Below, one piece after another: positions 17,162 to 28,400 of a stretch of 61,486 nucleotides of DNA (the first letter of the stretch is position 1; every line of letters begins with the position of its first letter). The stretch covers positions 1 through 61,486 of the forward strand of contig JBHJGU010000026.1 in NCBI GenBank assembly GCA_050331475.1, written 5' to 3'. Both the position numbers and the translations under genes were made by a program. The stretch comes from JBHJGU01 sp050331475 (lineage in GTDB: Bacteria > Pseudomonadota > Alphaproteobacteria > Caulobacterales > Maricaulaceae). The notes beneath the pieces were generated by a model, which did no database searches, was not told the DNA's origin, and worked only from the letters and a program-made list of their open reading frames with translations.

Positions 17162-20100
17162 TGACGAGTGAAACGGTTTCCCAGCCCACGCCTAAAGCCA
17201 AACGACGTTGGCTGCGGCGGGGCGTTTTGGCGCTTGGCGTTTTGGTCGGCCTGATCGTTCTGACGCTGGGCGGGCTGCGCGGCTTGGTTACAAGCCCCTG
17301 GGGGCGATCGCTTGTCGTCGACCTAGCGCAAGGCCAGTCGTTCTCCGGGGTGCGGCTGGAGCTTGAAGGCCTTGAGGGTGATTTGCTGCGTGCGGCGCGG
17401 TTAAGACGCCTGGTTCTCAGGGACGAAGACGGTGTGTTCGCGCGCGTCGAAGATGTGGCTTTGGACTGGAATTGGCGCGCGCTTTTGCGGGGACGCGTCT
17501 GGGTGGACGCGCTGCGCGTCGGCGCGGTCGAAGTCGACCGCCAACCGATCTTAGCGCCGAGCGCTGCGCCGGACCCTGAACCGCCCCGCCAAGCGCTGAA
17601 TTTGCCTCAAGTCATGGTCGACGGTCTCGCCATTGAGCGGATCGCGCTCGGCGAAGCGGTGGCGGGCGAGGCGGTGAGCGTGTCGTTAAACGGCTCCGCA
17701 GAGACCGCCGGCGCCCGTGCGCGGGCCGCGCTCGATGTTGTGCGACTGGATGGCGGCGAGGACCGCTTGAACCTGGAGGCGGCCTTATCCCGAGGCGAGA
17801 TCGCGCTGACGCTTGACGCGTTCATCGGAGCGGAGCTTGCGGGATTGATCGGGGCGCCAAGCGGGGTTCCTGCGCAATTGGCGGTCAATGTGGCCGGCGA
17901 CGTGGACGCGGGCGACGGCGCAGGCGCCTTGCGCTTTGATGAAACGACGGTCGCCGATTTCGATCTTGATTGGTCCGAGGCCATGATCGCGGCGGAGCTG
18001 ACGGCCACGCCCGCGGGCTGGCCGGCGCTGGCGGACTTGATCGACGCGTTCGGTCCGCAGGCGCAAGCGCGCTTGCGCTTGGACCGGACCTCGGAGCTGG
18101 CGCGGCTGGAGGCGCAGTGGGGCGGCGCGTCGATGATCGCGACGAGCGAGATCGATGTCGAAGCGCCCGGTGCGCCGGAACGCGCAAGGGTCGAAGCGCA
18201 ATTGACCGGTGACACGCTTGGCAAACTTGCCCCAGGGGTCCAGGCCGGTCGCGTCGCGCTGAACGGCGATCTGAACCTTGGTGGAACGCCGACAATCACC
18301 GCCACTCTCACCGTTCCCGAGCTGGTCGCCGGCGACTTCGCGGCTCAGACGGTGACGGTGGACGCGCGCGCCACCGCGACGCAGACGGCGGCCTGGCGGA
18401 TCGACGCGACCGCGCGCGCAAACGGCCTCAAGCCGCCTGAAGGTCCGCTCGTGACCGGTTTAGGCCCCGCGCCAAGGCTCGACCTGGCGGGTTTGGTGTC
18501 CCCGGACACCGAGCGCGTTGAGATCACAAGCCTCACTGCGAGCGCGGCGCAAGCTCGGATTGAGGGCCAAGGCGCGTTCGGATTTGATCTGACGGGACAA
18601 GCCGATCTTCGCCTGCGCGTCGAGGATGTGAGCGCGTGGGGCGCGCCGGGCCAAGGCCGAGCCGATTTGACCGCGCAGGTGCGGGCCCGTTCCGCCGAGG
18701 CGGTCGCGGTGACTTTGGACGCGCGCTTGGATGAATTCACCCAATGGCCGGAGGACCTAGCGGCGGTTTTGGGGGATGCGGGCACGCTCACCGGCGCTGT
18801 GGAGTTGGACGGGACACGCCTCCGGCTCGACGAGCTTGAGGCGCGCTCCGCCGCGGTCATTCTTGATGCGTCAGGCCGCCTGGACGGGGAGACCCTTGAG
18901 GGCGTCCGCTTAGACCTCGCGGCCAGACCTTTGACGCTGGGCGGCCTCGTCTTGGACGCGCCAGCGGCTTTGGCCGTCGCCGCCACCGGCCCGGTCAGTG
19001 CGCCTGAGGTGCGCCTGGAGGCGCAAGCGCCCGAGCTGACCCTGAGCGGCCAGCGGATCACGGATCTCCGGGTGATGGGCGATCTCGTCGCGGACGGGAG
19101 CGGCGGTGTTGAGGGGCCGATTCGCGCGAGCGCTGAGACGCCAAGCGGGCCGGCGCGATTGGCGGCGCAACTGGGCCTCGCCTCGGAAACGATCGGACTG
19201 AGCGGGCTCGACGCCCGCTTCGCCGGCTTTAGCGTCACCGGTCAGGCGCAGACGCCGATGGCCGATCCGTTGGCGGGGTCGGCTGACCTCGCAGCGGTGT
19301 ATGAGCAGGGCGCCGGCGGCGGACGCGCGCGGCTGCTCTACGACGCCAACCAGATCGACCTGCAAGCGCGCGCCGAACAATTGACCTTCGGGGAGAGCGC
19401 GATCGATCTTGGCGAAGTGCGCGTTGAAGGTCCGGTGTCGTCTCTGGCGTTGGATTGGCGGGCGGCTGGGTTCGCCGGCGTTCCGTTCGACCTTGCGGGG
19501 GAAGGGGACCTGGCGCTCGATCCGACCGCGGGTCAGATTGATCTCGACGCCAAGCTTGGCGGACGCGTGGCTGGGGTGGATTTGCACACCAACCAGCCGA
19601 TTACTGTCGCCTACGGACCTCAGGGCGTCGCCGCCGCGCTTGAGGTGGTCTTGGGCGAGAACCAAGGCGTGGTGAGCGCCCAACTGGTCGGTCCGCTCGA
19701 CGCTTGGTCGCTGGAAGCCGACGCTGAGGGCGTGGAGGCGGCGCTTCTGGGCGGATTTGCGCCGGAACCGCCGTTAGAGGGCGCTGCGGGAGCGCGGGTG
19801 CGCGCGCAGGCCGGCCCCCAAGGCGTGCTTGGCGAAGCGACCCTAACACTCGATGACTGGTCGCGATCGGATCGCGAGAGCGCGACGCTGAACGGGGACG
19901 TGCGCGCGCGCTTAGAGCCGGAGTCCGGCGACATCGCCGTTGAGATCGCCATGTCGGATGGGTTGGCCGTCCAAGGCGTTGTCCGCGTACCGTTCGGCGA
20001 AACCGCCGGCGACGTCGTTCCCGACGGAGCTTTGGGCGGGCGTTTGGTCGCCGATGGTCCGTTGGCGGGTTTGGTCGATCTAGCCGCGGGGCCGGCTTTG

Positions 20101-21303
20101 ACGTTGACAGGAATGCTTAAGGCCGACTTAGCCGTGGGCGGCACGCCGTCTGCGCCTGAACTTCTGGGGGAGGCGTCTCTTGGGGGCGGCCAGTTGGTGC
20201 ATGCGCCTTCAGGCGTGCTTGTGGTAATCGACGCGCTGGATGTGGCATTGGACGGTCAACAAGCCCGTTTGGTCCGACTGGAGGCAGGGGATGGGCAGGA
20301 TGGTCGGCTAAGCGGGGATGGTGTGTTGGATCTCGCCGCGGGCGGAGAGGGCGAGCTGAACATGGCCTTCGACCGCTTTCGGTTTGGCGTCCCGCCGGTG
20401 TTGGACGCACAGTTATCCGGGCCGCTGAGCCTGGTGTTCGCCGAGCGCGCGCCCAAAGCCGTAACCGGCGACCTCGTCGTCAATCGAGCGGAAATCCGTC
20501 CGCCGGAAAGCGTGGGCCCCGCGCCCGCGGTCACCATTCCGGTGACGGAGATCAATCTGCCCGACGGCTCCAGCCGTGGCCCGGCCGCGCGACCGCCGCC
20601 CATCGATCTGGATTTAAACGTCAGCGCCGACCGGCGCGTTTTTGTGCGCGGTGCGGGCTTGGATAGCGAATGGTCCCTGGATTTGGCCGTCGGCGGTTTG
20701 GCGGACGCCCCGGAGGTGAACGGTGAACTCGCCTTAATTCGCGGCGATCTCACCTTAGGCGGCGAGCGGTTCGTGTTCGACGAGGGCGTGGTGTCGTTTG
20801 CGGGCGACCCGGCCGCGCCGAACCTGTTCATCGTCGCGGAGCGCCGCCTGCGTGCACTCACCGCGCGGATCACCGTGCGCGGAACGCCAGAGGCCCCTGT
20901 GATCGCTTTGTCCTCGACGCCCGAGTATCCCCAAGACGAGATCCTGGCCCGCGCCCTGTTTGGTCGATCCGCCGCGGGGCTCTCTGCGCTCGAAGCCGCC
21001 CAATTGGCCGCCGCCTTGGCGAGCTTAAGCGGCGGGGGCGGGGGGGTTGACGCGCTGGGCGCCTTACGCGGTGTGGCGGGGCTGGATCGGCTCAGCGTGA
21101 CCCAAGAAGGCGACGGCGAGTTGGTGGTGACAGGAGGCCGCTACATCACCGACGACGTGTACCTTGAAATCGCCGGCGGGGCCGCGAGCGGATCTGAACG
21201 GCTCAGTGTCGAGTGGACGCTGCGGCCGAATATTGCCTTGGTGTCTCGGCTCGACGGGGAAGGCGACGCCAACGTGGCGGTGCGTTGGCGGCGCGATTAC
21301 TGA
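17161..21303 (+). CDS. tamB: Translocation and assembly module TamB
   Basis: A 1380-residue AsmA-like bridge protein spanning the periplasm. One N-terminal membrane helix (about 20-42) anchors it in the inner membrane. The long middle part consists of repetitive beta-strand segments rich in Ala, Leu, Asp and Gly. The C-terminal 350 or so residues form the DUF490/TamB domain, with GDLTLGGERFVFDEG and the typical PEYPQDEILARALFGRS. It starts at the last base of the tamA stop (TAATG), the usual tamAB arrangement. It probably transports phospholipid or assists barrel assembly with TamA. The N-terminal half contains many antisense open frames due to high GC; these are not genes. Confidence 0.93.
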   Translation: MTSETVSQPTPKAKRRWLRRGVLALGVLVGLIVLTLGGLRGLVTSPWGRSLVVDLAQGQSFSGVRLELEGLEGDLLRAARLRRLVLRDEDGVFARVEDVALDWNWRALLRGRVWVDALRVGAVEVDRQPILAPSAAPDPEPPRQALNLPQVMVDGLAIERIALGEAVAGEAVSVSLNGSAETAGARARAALDVVRLDGGEDRLNLEAALSRGEIALTLDAFIGAELAGLIGAPSGVPAQLAVNVAGDVDAGDGAGALRFDETTVADFDLDWSEAMIAAELTATPAGWPALADLIDAFGPQAQARLRLDRTSELARLEAQWGGASMIATSEIDVEAPGAPERARVEAQLTGDTLGKLAPGVQAGRVALNGDLNLGGTPTITATLTVPELVAGDFAAQTVTVDARATATQTAAWRIDATARANGLKPPEGPLVTGLGPAPRLDLAGLVSPDTERVEITSLTASAAQARIEGQGAFGFDLTGQADLRLRVEDVSAWGAPGQGRADLTAQVRARSAEAVAVTLDARLDEFTQWPEDLAAVLGDAGTLTGAVELDGTRLRLDELEARSAAVILDASGRLDGETLEGVRLDLAARPLTLGGLVLDAPAALAVAATGPVSAPEVRLEAQAPELTLSGQRITDLRVMGDLVADGSGGVEGPIRASAETPSGPARLAAQLGLASETIGLSGLDARFAGFSVTGQAQTPMADPLAGSADLAAVYEQGAGGGRARLLYDANQIDLQARAEQLTFGESAIDLGEVRVEGPVSSLALDWRAAGFAGVPFDLAGEGDLALDPTAGQIDLDAKLGGRVAGVDLHTNQPITVAYGPQGVAAALEVVLGENQGVVSAQLVGPLDAWSLEADAEGVEAALLGGFAPEPPLEGAAGARVRAQAGPQGVLGEATLTLDDWSRSDRESATLNGDVRARLEPESGDIAVEIAMSDGLAVQGVVRVPFGETAGDVVPDGALGGRLVADGPLAGLVDLAAGPALTLTGMLKADLAVGGTPSAPELLGEASLGGGQLVHAPSGVLVVIDALDVALDGQQARLVRLEAGDGQDGRLSGDGVLDLAAGGEGELNMAFDRFRFGVPPVLDAQLSGPLSLVFAERAPKAVTGDLVVNRAEIRPPESVGPAPAVTIPVTEINLPDGSSRGPAARPPPIDLDLNVSADRRVFVRGAGLDSEWSLDLAVGGLADAPEVNGELALIRGDLTLGGERFVFDEGVVSFAGDPAAPNLFIVAERRLRALTARITVRGTPEAPVIALSSTPEYPQDEILARALFGRSAAGLSALEAAQLAAALASLSGGGGGVDALGALRGVAGLDRLSVTQEGDGELVVTGGRYITDDVYLEIAGGAASGSERLSVEWTLRPNIALVSRLDGEGDANVAVRWRRDY

Positions 21304-21355
21304 TCGATCCGCTTAGCGGGATCAGCCTAACCCCCCGCGGTCATATCGATCGGGT

Positions 21356-23242
21356 TTATCCCCCGGTCGCTTTAACGCTGGCCACCCAGGCGTCGATGTT
21401 TTCGCCCAAGATCGCCAGCGGCACCGCACCGGAGCCCAACACCGCGTCGTGGAAGCCGCGAATGTCGAACGCGTCGCCCAGTTCAGATTTGGCGGCCTCG
21501 CGGAGGCGCAAGATCTCGAGCATGCCGATCTTATAAGCGGTGGCTTGGCCCGGCATGACGATGTAGCGCTCGATGGCTTTTTCCGCGTCATAGGCGGGGT
21601 TTGGCGTGTTCTCCACCAGGTAATCAATCGCGGTTTCGCGGGTCCATTGTTTGTGGTGCAGCCCAGTGTCGACCACCAGCCGCGCCGCGCGCCAAAGCTC
21701 CATGGCCAGCCGGCCGAAGTCTGAATAGGGATCTTCGTAGAAGCCCATCTCCTTGGGTAGGAATTCGGTGTAGAGCCCCCAGCCTTCGGAATAAGCGGTG
21801 TAGCCGCCAAAGCGGCGGAAGCTCGGGACCGCGGGCAATTCCTGGGCGACGGCGATTTGCATGTGATGGCCCGGAATGCCCTCATGATAGGCCAAGGCCT
21901 CCATCTGATAGGTCGGCATGGCCTTCATGTCATAGAGGTTGGCGTAATAGGTGCCCGGTCGGGAGCCGTCCGGCGCGGGGCGCTGGTAAAACGCCTTACC
22001 CGCGGAACGCTCCCGAAACGGTTCGACCCGTTTCACAATCATATCCGCTTGGGGCTTGATGCCGAACGCCGCATCCAGTTCGTCGCGCATGGTGTCAATA
22101 AGCGCGGTGGCCTCGCGGAGATAGCGGTCTCGGCCTTCGTCGGTATTCGGGTAATAGAACTGCTCGTCCTCGCGCATGAATGCGAAGAAGGCCTGCAGAT
22201 CGCCCTCAAAGCCCACGGTTTGCATGATGGCGCGCATCTCAGCGTGGATGCGTTCGACTTCCGAGAGCCCTAAGTCGTGGATCTCGTCGGCGGTTAACTT
22301 GGTCGTGGTGAAGCTGTTCAGACGGGACTGGTAATACGCAGCCCCGTCGGGCAGCCTCCACACGCCGTCGCCTTCGATCGCGCCCTCAGCCTGACGCTCC
22401 AGCTCCACGATGATCGCCTCGTAAGCCGGCTTCAGATCGTTGAGCAGGGCGGTCTCCGCGCGCGCCAACAAAGCGGTTTTCTCCGCCGCCTCAATGTCCA
22501 GGCTCTTGATTTTATTCTGAGCGTCCGCCCAAATCGGGCTGGGGTCGCCGTCGTCGAACGGAGCCCCGGAGATCACATTACGCGCGGTGGCGATCATTTG
22601 CGGGAACGACCAATCAGGCGCGGACACGCCCAGCGCGTCGAAATTGTCCGCAGACCGTTTGACTTCGCCCGCGAGGTAGTCATCCACCGTTTCGAGCCGA
22701 GTGACATAGGCTTCCGCGTCCGACAGCGAACCCACCCGGTGTTGGTTGATCAAGAAGGACGGCACCCCGTCAATGGGGCTACGGAACTGGTGGAAGACAT
22801 AGATGTGATTTCGGAACGGGAACGTGGATTTCGCCTGATCCCCGCCATATTCGAACAGCCGATAAGATAGCTTCGCCGCCTCGTTTAACTGGTCGAAGTC
22901 GAATTGCGCGCGCATTTCGTCGACGGCCGCCTGCTGGAGCTCATAGCTTTCCACCGCAAACGCGTCTGAAGGGTCGCCCCATTCGTCATAACGCTCTTTG
23001 CGGCCCAGAAAGGTCAGGAATTGCGGATTGCGCAACAAGGTCTCTTGGAACTTGACTTCGAACCAGGCGTAAAGCCGCTCGGACTCGGTTTGTTCAACGT
23101 CAGTCGCGGCCTCCGCCGTTGATTCAGCTGGCGTTGCGGTAGGCGGCGTAGCCGTAGCCTCCGGCGTCTGCACAGGCTCCCCACAGGCCGCCGCCAACGC
23201 GCTCGCCGCCGCCGTAGCCATTAATGTCCGCCAAGTCCCCAT
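21356..23242 (-). CDS. DUF885-family lipoprotein, putative metallopeptidase
   Basis: A 628-residue DUF885 protein. The N-terminus is a lipoprotein signal with the lipobox LAAAC near residue 20, followed by a Thr/Ala/Glu-rich linker to about residue 50. YHEGIPGHHMQ contains the HExxxGHH pattern characteristic of DUF885, and EGWGLYTEFL follows about 40 residues later. These are the probable zinc ligands of a gluzincin-like fold. It is likely exposed on the periplasmic face of the outer membrane. The gene converges with tamB and diverges from fliQ. Peptidase activity is suggested by family resemblance, not proven. Confidence 0.88.
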   Translation of the reverse strand: MGTWRTLMATAAASALAAACGEPVQTPEATATPPTATPAESTAEAATDVEQTESERLYAWFEVKFQETLLRNPQFLTFLGRKERYDEWGDPSDAFAVESYELQQAAVDEMRAQFDFDQLNEAAKLSYRLFEYGGDQAKSTFPFRNHIYVFHQFRSPIDGVPSFLINQHRVGSLSDAEAYVTRLETVDDYLAGEVKRSADNFDALGVSAPDWSFPQMIATARNVISGAPFDDGDPSPIWADAQNKIKSLDIEAAEKTALLARAETALLNDLKPAYEAIIVELERQAEGAIEGDGVWRLPDGAAYYQSRLNSFTTTKLTADEIHDLGLSEVERIHAEMRAIMQTVGFEGDLQAFFAFMREDEQFYYPNTDEGRDRYLREATALIDTMRDELDAAFGIKPQADMIVKRVEPFRERSAGKAFYQRPAPDGSRPGTYYANLYDMKAMPTYQMEALAYHEGIPGHHMQIAVAQELPAVPSFRRFGGYTAYSEGWGLYTEFLPKEMGFYEDPYSDFGRLAMELWRAARLVVDTGLHHKQWTRETAIDYLVENTPNPAYDAEKAIERYIVMPGQATAYKIGMLEILRLREAAKSELGDAFDIRGFHDAVLGSGAVPLAILGENIDAWVASVKATGG

Positions 23243-23301
23243 GTCTGTCTCCCCTGCGCGCGGCGATAACCGCGTTACCTTTCATTAACCGTAAAGCGCT
23301 A

Positions 23302-23316
23302 TTAAGGGCTTGTTAA
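23302..23316 (+). promoter_or_regulatory. CtrA binding site (TTAA-N7-TTAA)
   Basis: TTAA (23302-23305), a 7-base spacer GGGCTTG and TTAA (23313-23316) form a full match to the CtrA box. It lies 50 bases upstream of the fliQ start. A further TTAACC at 23285-23290 may be an extra half site. In Caulobacter early flagellar operons, including fliQ, are activated by phosphorylated CtrA, so a regulatory role is expected. Confidence 0.75.
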
Positions 23317-23366
23317 TCGTCGCCGGCAGCGCTTGACGAACATTAGCCGCAAAGGATCGCTGTGTC

Positions 23367-23630
23367 ATGACCGGGGCGGAAGTACTTGATTGGGCGCGCG
23401 ACGCCATTTGGCTGATGCTGTTGGTGTCGGGCCCAATCATGGTTATCGGCCTTGTGGTCGGTCTGATCATCGCTTTGTTTCAGGCGCTGACCCAGGTGCA
23501 GGAGATCACGTTAACCTTCGTGCCAAAGATTATCGTTATCTTTCTATCGTTGTTAATTTTCTTACCCTTTATGGGTGCGAAAATGGACGAGTACGCTCGC
23601 GAGACTTTCGCGCGGATCGCGGCGCTTTAG
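23367..23630 (+). CDS. fliQ: Flagellar export apparatus protein FliQ
   Basis: An 87-residue protein with two membrane helices (about 14-38 and 50-70) that is part of the FliP-FliQ-FliR export gate of the flagellar type III secretion system. GLIIALFQALTQVQEITL is the conserved FliQ loop. The ATG at 23367 is the first in frame. It heads the run fliQ-fliR-flhB-cckA downstream of a CtrA box. FliP and FlhA are not in this window. Confidence 0.95.
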   Translation: MTGAEVLDWARDAIWLMLLVSGPIMVIGLVVGLIIALFQALTQVQEITLTFVPKIIVIFLSLLIFLPFMGAKMDEYARETFARIAAL

Positions 23631-23634
23631 CCCG

Positions 23635-24390
23635 ATGCCGCTTGAAGCGCTCCTCCAATCGAGCGTTTATGCTTTCGCTATGGTGTTTGCGCGCTTGGCC
23701 GCCATGGTCATGACCTTGCCGGCTTTGGGCGAGGCCACCGTGCCCGCCCAAGTCCGGTTGGCTTTGGCCTTGGTGATGACCCTGGCGCTGGCGCCGGCGG
23801 CGTCGCAGTTTTTGCCACCTCAGCCCCAGGACCCGGTCGCCATGGCGCCCTTGATCCTGACGGAGGTCGCGATTGGCGTTGGTTTGGGCGCGGCCGCCCG
23901 GCTGATCCTGAGCGCGTTGGAGGTCGCAGGCCAAATCGCCGGCTTTCAGACCGGGTTGGCGCTGGCGCAGACCGTCAATCCGACCCAAGGTCAGCAAGGC
24001 GCGATTTTCGCCGCCGTGATGAACGCCACCGGTATAGCGCTGATTTTCGCGACCGACCTGCATCATGTGTTCATCCGAGGCATTCTCGGCTCCTACACGC
24101 TCGTCGATTTGAGCCGGCAGGCGGCGGCGGATTTATCCCAATTGGGTCTGGAGATGTTCGTTAAAGCCTTCAGTGTGGGCGTACAGATTTCAGCCCCGCT
24201 CTTAGCCTTTGGCGTGATCTTAAATGTGGGCGTTGGCGTGCTGGCCCGCTTAATGCCCCAAGCGCAGATGTTCTTCGTCGCCCAGCCGGTCACCGTCATG
24301 TTGGGTCTCGTGGTGTTCGCCGCATCGTTTCCCTTGGCGATGATGGTGTGGCTCGACGCCGCGGGCGAAGTCGCCCGTATCCTGCCTTAG
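23635..24390 (+). CDS. fliR: Flagellar export apparatus protein FliR
   Basis: A 251-residue integral membrane component of the export gate, with about six hydrophobic helices and the conserved GFQTGLALAQTVNP region. The ATG at 23635 is four bases after the fliQ stop. An upstream ATG at 23575 would overlap fliQ and adds a basic stretch absent from FliR proteins, so it is rejected. It is followed nine bases later by flhB. FliR and FlhB contact each other in the gate, and some bacteria fuse them. Confidence 0.95.
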   Translation: MPLEALLQSSVYAFAMVFARLAAMVMTLPALGEATVPAQVRLALALVMTLALAPAASQFLPPQPQDPVAMAPLILTEVAIGVGLGAAARLILSALEVAGQIAGFQTGLALAQTVNPTQGQQGAIFAAVMNATGIALIFATDLHHVFIRGILGSYTLVDLSRQAAADLSQLGLEMFVKAFSVGVQISAPLLAFGVILNVGVGVLARLMPQAQMFFVAQPVTVMLGLVVFAASFPLAMMVWLDAAGEVARILP

Positions 24391-24399
24391 GAGGTCGCC

Positions 24400-25482
24400 A
24401 TGGCGGACGACGCCGAGAAGACAGAAGACCCGACAGAGCGACGCCTTCAGGAGGCGCGCAAAAAAGGCGATGTCGCCAAAAGCCAGGAATTGTCAGGCTT
24501 TGTCTTGCTGGCCGCGGGTACCGCCGTCATCGCCATGATGGCCCCCGGCATGGGTCGCGACGTGACCCAATGGGTCCAAGCTTACCTCTCCGAAGCCCAT
24601 CAACTGGCGCTCGACCCGGAAGGCGCGATGGCCACCGCGCGTTCGGGCGCCTGGCGGTTTTTGGGGGTAACCGGGCTCGCTTTCCTTTTTCTGGCGGTCG
24701 CGGCGATTGCGGGCCATGTGGGTCAAGCGGGGCTGATATTCGCCCCGAACCGGATCAGCCCGGACTTTAAAAAGCTGAACCCCGCTAGCGGGCTCAAGCG
24801 GATGTTTGGCGGTCAGGGCTTAGCGAATTTCATCAAGGGCGTGTTTAAGCTGTTCGCCATGGGCGGGGCCATGACGATCGCGGTCTGGCCGCGGCGCGAT
24901 ATGCTCGTGCAGATGCCCGCGCTGGAAACCGCAGCCGTGCTCACCGTGATTGCTGAGACGACCACCACGATGATGCTGGCCATGTTGGCGGTTTATGCGC
25001 TGATTGCGGCGGGCGATTACCTCTACCAACGCAAAACCTGGTTTGATAACAAGAAGATGTCGCTCCAAGAGATTAAAGAGGAGCACAAGAACGCCGAAGG
25101 CGACCCCCACATCAAGGCCCGTCTGCGCGCCATCCGCCAAGAACGCTCACGCCGGCGCATGATGGCCGCGGTGCCCGACGCCACGGTGGTGGTCACCAAC
25201 CCGACCCACTATGCCGTGGCGCTGAAATATGTCCGCGGCGAAACCCCGGCGCCAATTTGCGTGGCCAAAGGGGTGGATGTGCTCGCCCTGCGCATTCGCC
25301 AGGTCGCCCAGGAAAACACCGTGCCCATCGTGGAGGATCCCCCCCTTGCGCGGGCGCTGTACGCTACGGTCGAATTGGACCAACCTGTGCCTGAGGAACA
25401 TTACAAGGCGGTGGCGAAGGTGATCGGTTACGTCATGGGCTTGGCGGGCCGGCGCGCGCGCCCTCGCGTGCGGATGAACTAA
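24400..25482 (+). CDS. flhB: Flagellar export switch protein FlhB
   Basis: A 360-residue protein with four membrane helices (about 30-215) and a cytoplasmic C-terminal domain. NPTH at residues 267-270 within VVTNPTHYAVALKY is the autocleavage site that lets FlhB switch substrate from rod/hook to filament proteins. The N-terminus has EKTEDPTERRLQEARKKG, typical of FlhB. AGGAGG precedes the ATG at 24400. The stop is 10 bases before cckA with AAGGAG between, so the kinase is most likely read from the same message. Confidence 0.96.
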   Translation: MADDAEKTEDPTERRLQEARKKGDVAKSQELSGFVLLAAGTAVIAMMAPGMGRDVTQWVQAYLSEAHQLALDPEGAMATARSGAWRFLGVTGLAFLFLAVAAIAGHVGQAGLIFAPNRISPDFKKLNPASGLKRMFGGQGLANFIKGVFKLFAMGGAMTIAVWPRRDMLVQMPALETAAVLTVIAETTTTMMLAMLAVYALIAAGDYLYQRKTWFDNKKMSLQEIKEEHKNAEGDPHIKARLRAIRQERSRRRMMAAVPDATVVVTNPTHYAVALKYVRGETPAPICVAKGVDVLALRIRQVAQENTVPIVEDPPLARALYATVELDQPVPEEHYKAVAKVIGYVMGLAGRRARPRVRMN

Positions 25483-25492
25483 GGAGCGCGCC

Positions 25493-28400
25493 ATGGCCGA
25501 AACCGGCGATGCGACGGACGAGCTGAACCGCGACGCGCGTGAGGCGTCGCAAAACGCCGCGACCGCCTCGGACGGGCGCGGCGTCGAGCCCTCGGCGTCC
25601 GAGGATCGGCCCGATGATCGGTTCGCCGAAACCGAGTTGGAGACAGCCTGGGTCGACGCCGGTGATGCGGCTGACCCCGACGCCGAAGCCGAGACGGCTC
25701 TGACCGCCAGCGCGCTTTTGGCTGATCTTGGCGGCGAAGACGTCTCCGATGGGCCGTTAATCGACCCGGCTCAGGTTCAGACCACCTCCGACCCGCCCTC
25801 TGAGATCGCGGAGACGCGCTCGGCGCTGGACGACGTCTTCGACCCCGTAGCGGAGGCGCCGCCAGCGCAGAATGAGGCGGAACCCGCGCTTGACCGGCCC
25901 AGCGGCTTGCGCGCTTGGATGAAAGCCGCCGCCACCCGCGCCGAAGCTGAGCCCGGTCGGGGCGCGCCCGCGAAGTCTGCGCCTATCCTCGCCGCCAAGA
26001 CCAGCCGCAGCCGTCGCCAGTCTTGGGTTTGGCTGGGGGCGGCGAGCGCGGTGCTGGGCGTTTTCGGTGCGGTAATCGCGGTGATTGCACCGGCGGCGGC
26101 GGGCGCGCACGGCCGGGCGCTGTTAGGCGGGGTGGCGTTGACTGGCGTGTTCGTCCTGGGCGCCCACGCCATGAGCGGACGGTGGTCCGATCAACTCGAT
26201 CCCAGCGCTGAGCGTGGGGCCTCCTCGCTGCGTCGCATGGCGGCTGCCTTCGAGGTCTCGTCCTTGCCGATGCTTGTGTGTGACGCCCAAGGCGCGCCGC
26301 GCATGGCGAACGCGGCCTACCGACGCCTGGCGATCCAGGCGGGGCGGATGGGCCAAAGCAGCCGCCCCCCCGGAGTCGACCGCTTGTTCGGAGCGAAAAG
26401 CGGCTCCGCGCCGGCGCTGTTTCGTTTAGCCCGTGCGGCTAAGCAAGGCTTTGATCAAGAGGAAACCTTCGCCAATGTCGATTTCGGCGAGGGCGCGCGG
26501 AGCTTTGCGGTTGGAGTCTCCCCGCTTCAAGAGGGGTGGAGCGTTTGGCGCATTGCGCCTCAATCGGCCCCTCAAACGCAGCCTGATCCGGGCGCTGAGA
26601 CTGGCGACGCCGTGGCCGCCCTAGACGCCGAAGCGCTGGTCGATCGCGCGCCGGTGGGCTTCTTCGCTGCGGGACCTAACGGCCGTGTGATCTATGCGAA
26701 CGCAACCCTGCGCAATTGGCTCGGCCTGGCTGAAACCGGTTGGTATCTGCGGGTTAAAGATTTCGTACAGGGCGAAGCGGCGCGCGCGATCCTGCGGCCA
26801 CCGCGGGAAAAAGGAGAGGCGGTGCGCATCGAGGCGGTGCTCAAAGCGCGCAATGGGGTTGAAACCCAAGGCGTTATGGTTGCGTCCTGGCCGGACGGCG
26901 AAGACAAGTCCCTCGCGCGCGTAGTGGTGTTCGGCTCGCATCGATCCGGCGCTCCGCCGGGATTGGCTGTGGCCGCGCCGGCGAGCCGTAGCGCTGGCTA
27001 TGGTCGCGGTTTGGACGATCTGTTCGCGGCAGCACCCTTTGGCATTGCGCGGTTAGATGGGGACAATCCCAATCTCGCGCTGATTGAAGACGCCAACCCG
27101 GCGTTCATTGAAATGACTGAAGGGGCGGGCGCGCCGGGGCGCGCGTTTGCGGAAATGTTCGCCGATCCGCCGCAGGCCGCCTTTTCGGCCGTGGCTGAAC
27201 GGGGGGGCGGTTCGGAACCCATCGAGGCGCGGCTTGGACGAACGGAAGGTCGCGAGGAAGCGTCTGGCGAGCCCCGGGGGCGGCCCGTCTATGTCTATTT
27301 CGCTGAGGCGCGGGGCGGGCGCCGGGTGGCCTATGTCATTGATCTGACAGCCCAACGCGAGCTGGAAAGCCAGTTGGTTCAAGCCCAAAAGATGCAAGCG
27401 GTCGGTTTGCTTGCCGGCGGTCTCGCCCACGAAATGAACAATATGCTGACGGTTGTCCAATTGAATATGGGCGAGCTTCTACGCCGCCACCCCATTGGCG
27501 ATCCGTCCTATGCCGAGCTCCAAGAGATCAACCAAACCAGTTCGCGCGCCGCGGGGCTGGTGCGCCAGATGCTCGCGTTCTCGCGCCAGCAAACCTTCCG
27601 GCCCGACGTGTTAGACGTGGCGGCGCTGTTTTCGGAGTTCTCCCACTTTCTGCGCCAAATTCTGGAGGAGACCATTGCGCTGGAGATCACCCACGGGCGC
27701 GATCTGCCTTTGATCCGCGCGGACAAAGGCCAGCTAGAGACCGCTATCCTCAATTTGGCGACCAATGCGCGCGACGCGATGCGGGAGAAAGGCGGTGGCG
27801 CCTTGCGGATCCACACCAGCCGCGCGCGGTGGGACGCGGTGGAGGAACTCGCCCCGCCTGAAGCAAAGGCGGGTGATTATCTGCGCATCCAGGTCGCAGA
27901 CACCGGGTGCGGCATGGACGCGGCGACCATGGAGAAGGTGTTCGAGCCGTTTTTCACCACGAAGGATGTTGGCAAAGGCACAGGGCTTGGTCTGGCCATG
28001 GTCCACGGCATTATTAGTCAGTCGGGCGGCTTTGTTAGACCCTCCAGCGTTGTTGGCGAGGGCACGACGTTCGATATTCTCCTGCCCGAGCATGTGGGCC
28101 AACCCGGCGCCGAACCGGTCAAGCCGCGGCCCAAGCCTGCTAAACCCGCGCGCAAGATCCTAGCCGATCATGCGGGGCGGGGGCGCATTCTGTTGGTCGA
28201 AGACGAAGACGCGGTACGCAAAATCGCCGCGAAAACTCTCGCCATGAAAGGCTATGAGGTGTTGGAGGCCGAAGACGGCGAGGCGGCTTTGGAGATCGCG
28301 CGCGCACGCGCCGGCGAGATCGATTTGATGATCTCCGATGTGGTGATGCCCGGCATGAACGGGCCGACCTTGCTCAAGGAGGCGCGGGCGTATTTGGGCG